Shown one piece after another: positions 53,520 through 62,002 of a DNA stretch of 64,000 nucleotides. Source of the stretch: an uncultured Alistipes sp. (GTDB taxonomy: Bacteria; Bacteroidota; Bacteroidia; Bacteroidales; Rikenellaceae); assembly GCA_900542505.1 (NCBI GenBank), contig UQNV01000004.1, positions 1-64,000 of the forward strand, in the 5' to 3' direction. The notes beneath the pieces are model-generated. The model did not search any database. It saw only the letters and a list, made by a program, of their open reading frames with translations, and had not been told where the DNA came from. The first letter of the stretch is position 1. Every line of letters begins with the position of its first letter. A program made the position numbers and the translations under genes.

Positions 53520-53550
53520 CAAATATAGTGTTAAATAGTGTATCGTCAAA
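53520..53550 (-). promoter_or_regulatory. Consensus promoter of the barrel gene
   Basis: Minus strand TTTG (53550-53547), 19 bp, TATATTTG (53527-53520); leader of about 25 nt. Confidence 0.8.
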
Positions 53551-53804
53551 ATAAATTCAACGAACAGCGCTTTTTTATCAACCAATAGAGCACTGCCTCG
53601 TCTCTGTTCCCGAGCGGACCGTATCCCGTTTTCGGGGGGAGCACCGCATGAAATGTGCCAGGCGTGCCGTCGGCCTCGCTCCTCGTCTTGCCGCGGCGGG
53701 GCGCCTGTTGCGGCTCCTCGCATGGCAATCGGGCGTGTACGTGTGCAGGTTCGGGCGGATGTCCTGTTCAGTGCGCCGCATGACATCTTACCGCATGACA
53801 TCGA

Positions 53805-53836
53805 AAAGCCCCTGCATCCGAGGATGCAGGGGCTTT
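53805..53836 (-). terminator. Terminator of ppdK
   Basis: A perfect 15-bp stem (53805-53819 with 53822-53836), followed on the minus strand by a short T-run, 51 bp after the ppdK stop. Confidence 0.85.
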
Positions 53837-53887
53837 CGTCACATCTCTTCGCGTGCGGACCTTGCGGTCCGCTGCGAGGGATTGGGA

Positions 53888-56617
53888 TTACTTCTGGTTC
53901 AGAGCTGCGTGGGCTGCGGCCAGACGTGCGATGGGCACGCGGAAGGGCGAGCAGCTGACGTAGTTCAGACCGGCGTAGTGGCAGAACTCAACCGACGAAG
54001 GCTCGCCGCCGTGCTCGCCGCAGATACCGCACTTGAGCTTCTCGCGTACCGAGCGGCCCTTGAAGACGGCTTCGCGGATGAGCTGGCCGACACCGTTGCG
54101 GTCGAGAATCTGGAACGGGTCGTTCTTCAGGATGCCCTTCTCGAGGTAGATGGGCAGGAACTTGCCGATGTCGTCGCGCGAGAAACCGAGCGTCATCTGC
54201 GTCAGGTCGTTGGTACCGAACGAGAAGAATTCGGCTACTTCGGCAATCTGGTTGGCCGTCACGGCGGCACGCGGCACCTCAATCATCGTACCGACCATGT
54301 ATTCGATGCGGTCGTTGCGCTCGCTGAATACCTCGTTGGCCGTCGAGTCGATGATGTTCTTCTGGTAGCGGAGCTCCTTGTGGTTGCCCACCAGCGGCAC
54401 CATAATCTCGACATGCACGGGAATGCCCGTAGCCTTGACGTTCATGGCAGCCTCGATGATGGCGCGGGTCTGCATCTCGGTGATTTCGGGATAGGTGTTG
54501 CCCAGACGGCAGCCGCGGTGACCCAGCATGGGGTTGAACTCGGCGAGCGACTCGACCTTGGCAACGATGGCCTCGAACGGAACCTTCATCTCCTCGGCCA
54601 TCTCGCGCTGACCCTTCTCATCGTGGGGCACGAACTCGTGCAGAGGGGGGTCGAGCAGGCGGACGGTCACGGGATATCCGTTCATCGCCTTGAACAGACC
54701 CTCAAAGTCGCCGCGCTGCATGGGCAGCAGCTTGGCCAGCGCCACACGGCGTCCGGCCTCGTCGTCGGCCAGAATCATCTCGCGGATGGCCTTGATGCGG
54801 TCACCCTCGAAGAACATGTGCTCCGTACGGCAGAGACCGATACCCTCGGCACCGAATGCGAAGGCCTGTGCGGCATCCTTCGGCGTGTCGGCATTGGCGC
54901 GAACCTTCAGCACGGCATACTTGCCGGCCAGCTCCATCAGCTTGCCGAAGTCGCCGCTCAGGTCGGCAGCCTTGGTAGCCACCTGGCCCAGGTAAACCTC
55001 ACCCGTCGAGCCGTTGAGCGAAATCCAGTCGCCCTCCTTGACCGTGTAGCCGTTCACCTCGATGGTGCGGGCCTTGTAGTCAATCTGCAGCTCGCCGGCG
55101 CCCGATACGCAGCACTTGCCCATGCCGCGGGCAACGACCGCTGCGTGCGAGGTCATACCGCCACGGGCCGTCAGGATACCGGCGGCGTCGAGCATGCCCT
55201 TGAGGTCCTCGGGCGAGGTCTCGATACGTACCAGCACGGCCTTCTGGCCCGTCTTTGCCAGCACCTTCTCGGCATCCTCGGCGAAGAATACCACCGGACC
55301 CGTTGCGGCGCCGGGCGATGCGGGCAGACCCTTGACAATCACCTTGGCGTTCTTGATGGCCGTCTTGTCGAAGACGGGGTGCAGCAGCTCGTCGAGCTTC
55401 GCGGGCTCGCAGCGCAGCACGGCGGTCTTCTCGTCGATGAGGCCCTCGCGGAGCATGTCCATCGCAATCTTCACCATCGCGGCGCCCGTACGCTTGCCGT
55501 TGCGGCACTGCAGCATCCACAGCTTGCCGTCCTGGATGGTGAACTCGATGTCCTGCATGTCGGTGAAGTACTGCTCCAGATGGTGCTGGATTTCGTTGAG
55601 CTCCTTGTATACCTCGGGCATCACCTCCTCGAGCGAGGGGTACTTCTCCTTGCGCTCCTCCTCGGAGATGTTCTGGGCGGCAGCCCAGCGCTTCGAGCCC
55701 TCGATGGTAATCTGCTGCGGGGTGCGGATGCCGGCCACGACGTCCTCGCCCTGGGCGTTAATCAGATACTCGCCGTTGAAGATGTTCTCACCCGTGGCGG
55801 CGTCGCGCGAGAAGGCAACGCCCGTTGCCGAGTTGTTGCCCATGTTGCCGAATACCATGGCCTGAACCGATACGGCGGTACCCCATTCGGCGGGGATGTT
55901 GTTGAGCTTGCGGTAGAGGATGGCGCGCTCGTTCATCCACGAACCGAAGACGGCGCAGATGGCTCCCCAGAGCTGGTCCCACGGGTTAGTCGGGAAGTCC
56001 TCGCCGGTCTGCTTCTTGACAGCCTCCTTGAACTTGCGGACGAGCTCCTTCAGGTCGTCTGTGGTCAGGTCGGTGTCGTTCTTCACGCCGCGCAGCTCCT
56101 TCTGCTCGTCGATAATCACCTCGAAGGGGTCGTGGTCCTCCTTCGACGCGGGCTTCATGCCGAGCACCACGTCACCGTACATCTGGACGAAGCGGCGGTA
56201 GGAGTCCCATGCGAAGCGGGGGTTGCCCGAGAGCTTCGAGATGGCCTCGACGGCATGGTCGTTCATACCGAGGTTGAGAATCGTGTCCATCATGCCGGGC
56301 ATCGAGGCGCGGGCGCCCGAACGTACCGATACGAGCAGGGGTTTGTCCTTGTCGCCGAACTTGCGGTCGGTCAGCCGCTCGATGTTCTGGATGGCCTTCT
56401 CCACCTCGGGGCGGAGCAGGTCGATGACCGTCTGCTTGCCGTGGGCGTAGTATTCGGTACATACCTCCGTGGTGATGGTGAAGCCCGGAGGAACGGGGAT
56501 GCCAATGAGGTTCATCTCGGCGAGGTTGGCACCCTTTCCGCCGAGCAATTCACGCATTTTGCCATTACCCTCGGCCTCTTTGTTGCCGAAGGTATAGACA
56601 CGTTTAACGTCTGCCAT
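53888..56617 (-). CDS. ppdK: Pyruvate, phosphate dikinase
   Basis: This 909-residue enzyme has an N-terminal ATP-grasp domain (about 1-340: GGKGANLAEMNLIGIPVPPGF), the phosphohistidine domain with catalytic His in GGMTSHAAVVARGMGK (about 450), and a C-terminal TIM barrel with LCRTEHMFF, GTNDLTQMTLG and the catalytic Cys in CGICGEHGGEP. It interconverts pyruvate, ATP and Pi with PEP, AMP and PPi, and is the usual PPi-dependent glycolytic or gluconeogenic step in this group. Transcribed alone, with a TATCTTTA-like -7 element about 41 bp upstream (56658-56665, minus strand). Confidence 0.98.
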   Translation of the reverse strand: MADVKRVYTFGNKEAEGNGKMRELLGGKGANLAEMNLIGIPVPPGFTITTEVCTEYYAHGKQTVIDLLRPEVEKAIQNIERLTDRKFGDKDKPLLVSVRSGARASMPGMMDTILNLGMNDHAVEAISKLSGNPRFAWDSYRRFVQMYGDVVLGMKPASKEDHDPFEVIIDEQKELRGVKNDTDLTTDDLKELVRKFKEAVKKQTGEDFPTNPWDQLWGAICAVFGSWMNERAILYRKLNNIPAEWGTAVSVQAMVFGNMGNNSATGVAFSRDAATGENIFNGEYLINAQGEDVVAGIRTPQQITIEGSKRWAAAQNISEEERKEKYPSLEEVMPEVYKELNEIQHHLEQYFTDMQDIEFTIQDGKLWMLQCRNGKRTGAAMVKIAMDMLREGLIDEKTAVLRCEPAKLDELLHPVFDKTAIKNAKVIVKGLPASPGAATGPVVFFAEDAEKVLAKTGQKAVLVRIETSPEDLKGMLDAAGILTARGGMTSHAAVVARGMGKCCVSGAGELQIDYKARTIEVNGYTVKEGDWISLNGSTGEVYLGQVATKAADLSGDFGKLMELAGKYAVLKVRANADTPKDAAQAFAFGAEGIGLCRTEHMFFEGDRIKAIREMILADDEAGRRVALAKLLPMQRGDFEGLFKAMNGYPVTVRLLDPPLHEFVPHDEKGQREMAEEMKVPFEAIVAKVESLAEFNPMLGHRGCRLGNTYPEITEMQTRAIIEAAMNVKATGIPVHVEIMVPLVGNHKELRYQKNIIDSTANEVFSERNDRIEYMVGTMIEVPRAAVTANQIAEVAEFFSFGTNDLTQMTLGFSRDDIGKFLPIYLEKGILKNDPFQILDRNGVGQLIREAVFKGRSVREKLKCGICGEHGGEPSSVEFCHYAGLNYVSCSPFRVPIARLAAAHAALNQK

Positions 56618-56801
56618 AGTAATGATGTTTTATGATATGATTTGTTTTTGAGTTTATATACGTAAAGATAATAAAATTTTTCATTTCGGGTCATTCATAT
56701 AGCCGAAAAATTGCGGTCATGTTTCACACGCCGCAATTCACGATTTCCCCTTTTCGTTTGGGAAAGCGAATATAGGAAAACTTTTCGGGAAAACCAAATA
56801 A

Positions 56802-57629
56802 TCAGCGCACATAAATGAATACGGGCAGCGAAAAACTCCACCCGCCGCGGTAGCGGTCCCGCGAGAAGGTCGGAAGCGGCCCCGTGCCCCGTTCGTCGAA
56901 GAGGAAGCGCCGTGCGTAGACGTCGGCGCCGCATACCTCGAAGAGCGTGTCGGCGAGGATGCGGTCGCGCATGTACCAGCTGCCGTTCGGATAGCGTACG
57001 TTGCCCCGTCCGGCCCTTTCGGCCCTGCGCAGAGGCTCCGTGAGCCCGTACCTGCGTGCCGCATGCGACGGGATACGTCCCATGACGAGCAGACGTACGG
57101 CGGGGCGCTCGCTGCGGTGCTCGGCGATGAAGCGTTCGGCCATGCGCGGGTTGCGGCTCAGCAGCAGCCCTACGGTGTCGCGGCGCAGGATGCCCTCGAT
57201 GTAGAGGCAGTCGCGCAGCTGCTCCGACTCTGTGGGCCGGAACAGGTCTCCGTAGTAGAGCAGCGCGAAGTCCAGCCCGTCGAATGCATTCATCGTGCTG
57301 TGCAGATAGGTGTAGTCGCCGAGGCAGGCGGCCGAGAGGTCGCGGACGACCGCCTCGTTCTCCACGCCGTAGAGCGCCACGAGGGGCAGAGCCATCGAGT
57401 CGATGACGGCGGCCGTGCGGCTGATTTTGCGGCGGTAGCGTTCGGTGTTCCATACGAGCCGTCCCTGCGGCGTATGGTCCGAGTCGTCGTAGAAGAGCGC
57501 GGGGATGGTGTCGTAGAGCCCGTCGAGGTCGTAGAAGGCGATTCCCAGCGGCCGGCGGGTCTGGGCCGGGGCAAACGGGCCGCACATCGCCAGTGCGGCG
57601 AGGAGCAGAAGCGCGGCGAGTCGTTTCAT
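56802..57629 (-). CDS. EEP-fold protein lacking the catalytic residues (pseudoenzyme)
   Basis: From ATG 57629 the protein has 275 residues with a signal peptide (MKRLAALLLLAALAMCGPFAPAQ; possible lipid Cys16). It aligns end to end with Bacteroidetes endonuclease/exonuclease/phosphatase proteins, but key residues differ. FYDLDGLYD replaces the usual FYNVENLFD. ALYGVENEAVVRDL replaces GL-x-EVEN, losing the metal Glu. FDGLDFALLYY replaces D-x-RGIDVALLY. The NHWPSR segment is gone (GRIPSH), and the final SDHLPV reads SFSLPV. The framework (WNTERYRRKI, GPLPTFSRDRY, LPVFIYV) is well kept, so the protein is under selection but probably non-catalytic. It overlaps the DUF2851 gene by 4 bases and ends the eight-gene run. 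Confidence 0.8.
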   Translation of the reverse strand: MKRLAALLLLAALAMCGPFAPAQTRRPLGIAFYDLDGLYDTIPALFYDDSDHTPQGRLVWNTERYRRKISRTAAVIDSMALPLVALYGVENEAVVRDLSAACLGDYTYLHSTMNAFDGLDFALLYYGDLFRPTESEQLRDCLYIEGILRRDTVGLLLSRNPRMAERFIAEHRSERPAVRLLVMGRIPSHAARRYGLTEPLRRAERAGRGNVRYPNGSWYMRDRILADTLFEVCGADVYARRFLFDERGTGPLPTFSRDRYRGGWSFSLPVFIYVR

Positions 57630-58600
57630 GGCATTGCCTCGGCCTTTTCGGAGAGCCGGTGCAGCAGCCGTCGGCCCAGCGGACACTCCGCACAGCGTCG
57701 TGCGGCGCAGTATTCGGTAGCCAGCTGCAGCAGCGCCTGCGTCTCGAAGGCGTTGCGGGGAGTCGGCACTCCGGCGCTGCGCCACGAACGGATGTAGCGG
57801 TTGTCTTCGGCATCGAGCCGTTCGAGCAGCGTAAGCGAGCGGTCGCGCAGCGTCTCCTGTCCCGAGTAGCAGCCGAAGGCGTATTGCAGCACGGCGACCA
57901 GGTTGATGCCGATGATGTTGGCCTTGAAGTTGCCCAGCCGCTTGGGCGAGTCGTCGCTTGCGGCTCCCGGAACGTAGTGCGTGCGCCAGTATTCCGACGC
58001 CTCGATGCGGAAGAGCCGCCGTACGTCGTCCTCGTTGCGGCAGGCCATGGCGCGGTCCATGATGAACTCGTCCTGGGCGAAGAATTCGGCCGCCTGGGCC
58101 AGACGCAGCACGGGATGGTTGGCCGGACGGATTCCGGCAAGCTCCCACTGCGAGGCGTCGAGCCGCTCGAGCGTGTATTTTGAGGCGAGGTATTCGAACG
58201 AACGGCGCAGGTCGAGCGTGTAGGTGTCGTCGCGGTAGAGCTCCAGCAGGCCCGAGCATCCGAGCAGCATCGCCTCGACGGCATGGGGAGCCAGCCTTTC
58301 GCGCAGCACGATGCGGTAGGGGACCCTCCGTGCGAGTTCGAGATAGACGGCCTGGTTGGTCCGGTCGCCCAGCGTGCGGAAGTACATCAGATAGAAGGTC
58401 TGGTTCCAGTTCTGGGCCGACTCCTCCCAAAGCTCCGTCACGGTGCGCATCTTGCGCTGCAGGCGGTCGAAGAGCAGGGCCGTGTAGAGCTCGTTGCGGT
58501 GCAGCGGTAGCAGGGCGGCGATGTGTTCGCCGCAGCAGCAGTTTCCGGCTCCGGCCCGCAGCCGGTTGAGCATCCGCTCTTCGCGCTCGCTGCCGGCCAT
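57626..58600 (-). CDS. DUF2851 family protein, short form
   Basis: From ATG 58600 (MAGSEREERMLNRLRAG) the protein has 324 residues, whereas DUF2851 proteins usually have about 420-430; the missing part is the N-terminal domain with the HNRDAGPDF-type motif. The remaining regions align: NWNQTFYLMYFRTLGDRTNQAVYLELARRVPY, AMLLGCSGLLELY, and the C-terminal Cys cluster YCAARRCAECPLGRRLL. N-terminal CCCGEH adds further Cys. The family is Bacteroidetes-specific with no known function. It begins 2 bp after the SufT-like stop. Confidence 0.78.
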   Translation of the reverse strand: MAGSEREERMLNRLRAGAGNCCCGEHIAALLPLHRNELYTALLFDRLQRKMRTVTELWEESAQNWNQTFYLMYFRTLGDRTNQAVYLELARRVPYRIVLRERLAPHAVEAMLLGCSGLLELYRDDTYTLDLRRSFEYLASKYTLERLDASQWELAGIRPANHPVLRLAQAAEFFAQDEFIMDRAMACRNEDDVRRLFRIEASEYWRTHYVPGAASDDSPKRLGNFKANIIGINLVAVLQYAFGCYSGQETLRDRSLTLLERLDAEDNRYIRSWRSAGVPTPRNAFETQALLQLATEYCAARRCAECPLGRRLLHRLSEKAEAMP

Positions 58601-58602
58601 CG

Positions 58603-58923
58603 TCAGAGCATGTTGAGTTCGAGCAGCGCCTCTTCGGACATCATGCTCTTGTCCCATACGGGGTCGAACGTCAGAATCACGTTGACCGACTTCACTCCGG
58701 CGACCTTGCCCACCTGGATGTTGACATCCTCGACCAGCATGTCGGCCATCGGGCAGTTGGGGGCCGTGAGTGTCATGCGGATGTTGGCCACGCCGTCGGG
58801 CGTGTAGTCGATTTCGTAGACCAGTCCCAGGTCGTAGATGTTCACCGGAATTTCGGGGTCATAGATATTTTTGAGCGTAAGGACAATCTCCTTTTCGACC
58901 TTGAGAATCTCTTCGGGTGTCAT
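58603..58923 (-). CDS. SufT-like metal-sulfur cluster assembly factor (DUF59/MIP18)
   Basis: This 106-residue protein is a single MIP18/DUF59 domain: IYDPEIPVNIYDLGLVYEIDY (with the conserved DPE) and TAPNCPMADMLVEDV containing the family Cys. These proteins help mature Fe-S proteins. It lies 28 bp after sufE in the same run, which supports a role in Fe-S assembly. The core sufBCDS genes are not in the window. Confidence 0.92.
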   Translation of the reverse strand: MTPEEILKVEKEIVLTLKNIYDPEIPVNIYDLGLVYEIDYTPDGVANIRMTLTAPNCPMADMLVEDVNIQVGKVAGVKSVNVILTFDPVWDKSMMSEEALLELNML

Positions 58924-58951
58924 GGTGGAAAAACAATCTTATGGGGGGAAA

Positions 58952-59386
58952 CTACGCGTGGTGCTCGTGTTCGCGGGCCTCGAAGGCCAGCGCATAGAGC
59001 CGCATCTGTTTAATCATCGCCAGCAGCCCGTTCGAACGGGTGGGCGAAAGGTTGGCGCTCAGTCCGATGGCGTCGATGAAGTAGAGCTCCGTGTCGAGGA
59101 TTTCGCGGGGCGTACGGCCGTTGAGGACGCGGATGAGCAGCGCGATGATGCCGCGCGTGATGATGGCGTCGCTGTCGGCCGAGAACCACACCTTGCCCTC
59201 CTCGCAGCGGGCGTCGACCCAAACGCGCGACTGGCAGCCCTGAATCAGGTACTGTTCGGTGCGGTGTTCGGGGGCGATGGCCGGCAGCGAATCGCTCAGC
59301 GAAATCAGGTAGTCGTACTTGTCGAGCCAGTCGTCGAATACGGCGAACTCCTTGATGATTTCCTCCTGTATCTTGTCCATGGTCAT
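58952..59386 (-). CDS. sufE: SufE cysteine desulfuration protein
   Basis: The protein has 144 residues from ATG 59386, or 142 from ATG 59380 (MDKIQEEIIKEF). The sulfur-accepting Cys is in IQGCQSRVWVDA (about residue 51). C-terminal segments SDAIITRGIIALLIRVLNGRTPREI and GLSANLSPTRSNGLLAMIKQM are typical. SufE takes sulfane sulfur from SufS and passes it to the SufBCD scaffold. Its location between sufT-like and, three genes upstream, mnmA suggests a sulfur-trafficking operon. Confidence 0.95.
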   Translation of the reverse strand: MTMDKIQEEIIKEFAVFDDWLDKYDYLISLSDSLPAIAPEHRTEQYLIQGCQSRVWVDARCEEGKVWFSADSDAIITRGIIALLIRVLNGRTPREILDTELYFIDAIGLSANLSPTRSNGLLAMIKQMRLYALAFEAREHEHHA

Positions 59387-59396
59387 AACGGTTGAA

Positions 59397-60968
59397 TTAC
59401 AAATCGACGATTTCCGGAAGTATGCTGCCTTCGGAGGCGGCCGGTTCCGTAATCTCCAACAGGCGTGCCAGCGTCGGGGCGACGGAGGTCATGTCGACTC
59501 TCCGTTTCACCTTCGTCATGCCGGCGCCCGTGCCGTAGAAGAGCAGCGGCACATGGGTATCGTAGCCGTACATCGAGCCGGACAACGAGCGGCAGCGTTC
59601 GCGTTCCTCAATCCAGCCGGGCATCAGGTTGAGGATGACGTCGCCCGAGCGGCGGGGGTAGAAGCTGTTCTGCATGCGCTGCGCATAGCCGCTGCCGAAG
59701 TAGCTTGTCCGCATGGCGGTGGCCGAGAGGGCGTGCGATACGCCGCGGAACTGCATGGCGAAGATGGCCACCTCGTTCTGCACCTCGGCCAGGTCGAGAC
59801 CGCGCTCGTAGACGAGGTTGTGGTTCAGATAGATGCACTTGTTGCTGAACTCCAGCAGCCAGTTGCCCGAGCCGTAGCGGGCGTTGAGGAAGCTGTTGAC
59901 GATGACCTCGAACTGCCGCGTGTTGAAGCGTTCGAGCGGCTCGGGGCCCGCGTCGTACGAGGGGCTGGTGCCGTGGTCCGAGGTGAGCACCACCGTGACG
60001 TTGCCCTCCTTGACCTGCGCGAAGAGGAAGGTCAGGAAGTCGGCCAGGTCGCGGTCCAGCCGGTAGTACATGTCCTCGGCTTCGACCGATTCGGGCCCGT
60101 AGGCCTCGGTGATGCGGCGCGAGGAGTCGAGGCAGATGTTCAGCAGGTCGGGCGTCTCGTCGGCTCCGAGGCGGAACTGTGCGATGGCCTGCTTGGCGAA
60201 GCCCAGCACGGCGGTGTTGCCGGCCGGGGTGTAGAGCATGCGGTCGAGGTCGGTGTGCAGCTCGGGTGCTCCGTCGACGGTGCGGATGCGCTCCTTTTGG
60301 CGCTGGATGCCGGCCAGCTCGATGTCGCTGCGGCGTGTGTTGACGTAGTCGTCGGGCGAGAGCAGCGTGCGCCACCTTTCGTCGAGGTAGGAGCTGTTGA
60401 ACCGCTCCCGGTTGCCGCGCTCGACCCATGCGGGCGGGATGGGCAGGTAGTAGGTCGACGAGCTCCAGCCGCAGGTGAGCGAATCGAGCCAGTAGGCTTC
60501 GCCCCCCTTGCCCGCCATCACGACGGCCGAGGTGGCCTCGGCGGCGATGGTGACCTGGCGGCTTCCTTCGAGCTGCCGCTCCATGGTCTCGGCCAGCGTC
60601 GGGGCGATGAGGTTGTAGGGGCCGTTCCCCTGGCGGCCGGCGAGCAGATGGACGGTGCGGTTTTCGGTGTAGTTCTGCCAGCGGGTGCCGACCACGCCGT
60701 GGGTCGAGGGCATGGCGCCCGTGGTGAGCGTGGCGAGCGACACGGGGGTCGTCGTCTGCTGGCAGTCGTAGCGGCTGTCGGCGTATTCGGTGCCGCCGCG
60801 GCGCAGGCGGAGGAACCCTCCGTCGCAGAAGTTGGCGGCATAGCGGTCGAGGTCCTCGGCGCGCATCGAGCCCACGACAATCTGGACAACCAGTCGGGGG
60901 CGTGTGGCCGCGGCAAGGTCGGCGGCGGCCAGCAGCAATGCGGCGAGCAGGATGGTGAATCGTTTCAT
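59397..60968 (-). CDS. PafA-like alkaline phosphatase family protein with lost metal ligands
   Basis: From ATG 60968 the protein has 523 residues with a signal peptide (MKRFTILLAALLLAAADLAAA); the longer open frame beyond it is antisense shadow. It aligns along its length with PafA-type phosphatases: a Thr-containing nucleophile region (YDCQQTTTPVSLATLTTG), TSDHG (331-332), and YGYDTHVPLLFYG. However, the first metal Asp is Gly33 (IVVGSMRAEDL for IVVDQMRxDYL), and D-Y-x-G-H reads R284-R-I-T-E288, losing an Asp and a His ligand. The GPGHA after the Thr is also changed (PVSLA). Two-metal phosphatase chemistry is unlikely; the retained fold suggests binding or a scaffolding role. The gene lies in the eight-gene run, 10 bp before sufE. 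Confidence 0.8.
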   Translation of the reverse strand: MKRFTILLAALLLAAADLAAATRPRLVVQIVVGSMRAEDLDRYAANFCDGGFLRLRRGGTEYADSRYDCQQTTTPVSLATLTTGAMPSTHGVVGTRWQNYTENRTVHLLAGRQGNGPYNLIAPTLAETMERQLEGSRQVTIAAEATSAVVMAGKGGEAYWLDSLTCGWSSSTYYLPIPPAWVERGNRERFNSSYLDERWRTLLSPDDYVNTRRSDIELAGIQRQKERIRTVDGAPELHTDLDRMLYTPAGNTAVLGFAKQAIAQFRLGADETPDLLNICLDSSRRITEAYGPESVEAEDMYYRLDRDLADFLTFLFAQVKEGNVTVVLTSDHGTSPSYDAGPEPLERFNTRQFEVIVNSFLNARYGSGNWLLEFSNKCIYLNHNLVYERGLDLAEVQNEVAIFAMQFRGVSHALSATAMRTSYFGSGYAQRMQNSFYPRRSGDVILNLMPGWIEERERCRSLSGSMYGYDTHVPLLFYGTGAGMTKVKRRVDMTSVAPTLARLLEITEPAASEGSILPEIVDL

Positions 60969-61006
60969 TGCGTATGGGTGAAAACCGGGAGGCAAATTTA
61001 CGCTTT

Positions 61007-61969
61007 TTATTTCAAAAAGCGAGCGAAATAAGCCCGCTCGGCCGTGAAATCGACCTCGCGGAGCGCCTCGATGGCGGCGAGCTGCCGGCGGCAGAAGTCG
61101 CGGCACGCCTCGCTTCCGGGGTGTTGCATCCGGTGTTCGGCCGCCCGGACAATCCGTTCGACCTCGGGCAGCTGTCTTTGCGCCCGTTCGGAGAGGGCCG
61201 CCCGGACGAAATGCTCCCAGACATATTCGACCGCCTGCGTCGAGGGGTGAACCAGGTCGTCGGCGTAGAAGCGGTAGTCGCGCAGGTCGTCCGTCACCAT
61301 CTCGAAGGCGGGGAAGTAGCGTACCCGCTCCGGGAAACGCTCCGCAAGCGCCTCGGCCGCCAGCCGCAGCGTCGCCTTGCTGAGCGAGTTGCCCGCCAGC
61401 CCGTCGCCCGTATGGCGCACGGGGCTTACGCTCACGATGACCCGCTTGTCCGCAAGCTCTCTCTCGAGCAGCCGGGCGAGCGGCTCGACGGCTTCGTCGA
61501 CCGTCAGCCGGCGGCGGACAAACTCCGAGGCGGGCTGGCGGTGGCAGTTGGCCACCGTCTCTGCTCCGTGGTCGTAGACCCACGCCGTGCCGAAGGTGAG
61601 CAGCAGCGTGTCGGCTCCGCGCAGCGCCTCGGCGCCGCGCCGCACGGCCTCGTTCATCGCCTCGAGCGCCTCGTCTGCCTCCGTGTGCGAAAACGAACCG
61701 TGGAATCCGTAGTGGAACCATAGGCCGTCGGCCGAGCGGCGGAGCTCCTCGCGGCGGACCGCCTCGGCGCGCAGCAGCCGGCCGAGCGTGGAGGCGATGG
61801 AGCGAGGGTTGAAGAGTACGCCCGTGGGGTTGGCCTCGATGCGGAACTTCGCCCGTGCGAGCCGGGCCGGAATGAGCTCGGCAAAGCACGAACCGAGGGC
61901 CAGCATCCGGCTCGTGTAGTCGATGTCGGTGCCGAGGCTGAAGGGTTCTATTTCGGTGCGGAACTTCAT
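61007..61969 (-). CDS. GSCFA family protein
   Basis: This 320-residue protein contains the full GSCFA pattern: MLALGSCFAELIPARLARAKF with the GSCFA Ser, NPTGVLFNPRSIA, LLLTFGTAWVY, SVSPVRHTGDGLAGNSLSKATLRLA, and YFPAFEMVTDDLRDYRFYADDLVHPSTQAVEYVWEHF with the D-x-x-H pair. It is related to SGNH/GDSL hydrolases and all likely catalytic residues are present, unlike the two degenerate hydrolases in the same run. No signal peptide is seen. Substrate unknown, perhaps a bacterial glycan or lipid ester. Confidence 0.92.
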   Translation of the reverse strand: MKFRTEIEPFSLGTDIDYTSRMLALGSCFAELIPARLARAKFRIEANPTGVLFNPRSIASTLGRLLRAEAVRREELRRSADGLWFHYGFHGSFSHTEADEALEAMNEAVRRGAEALRGADTLLLTFGTAWVYDHGAETVANCHRQPASEFVRRRLTVDEAVEPLARLLERELADKRVIVSVSPVRHTGDGLAGNSLSKATLRLAAEALAERFPERVRYFPAFEMVTDDLRDYRFYADDLVHPSTQAVEYVWEHFVRAALSERAQRQLPEVERIVRAAEHRMQHPGSEACRDFCRRQLAAIEALREVDFTAERAYFARFLK

Positions 61970-62002
61970 GTTGCGGGGATGAGGTGCTGAAGCCGTGGGC
62001 GC

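Larger units (their letters stand above)
53488..53887. other. Intergenic region between barrel gene and ppdK
   Basis: Contains the barrel gene promoter (53520-53550), GC-rich sequence without a credible gene, a direct repeat of CCGCATGACATC (53777-53788 and 53791-53802), and the ppdK terminator (53805-53836). Confidence 0.6.

Noticed and set aside
53777-53802. Direct repeat CCGCATGACATC as a regulatory site
   Set aside because: Only two copies, 2 bp apart, just beside the ppdK terminator; no promoter is associated, so it is probably a small local duplication.
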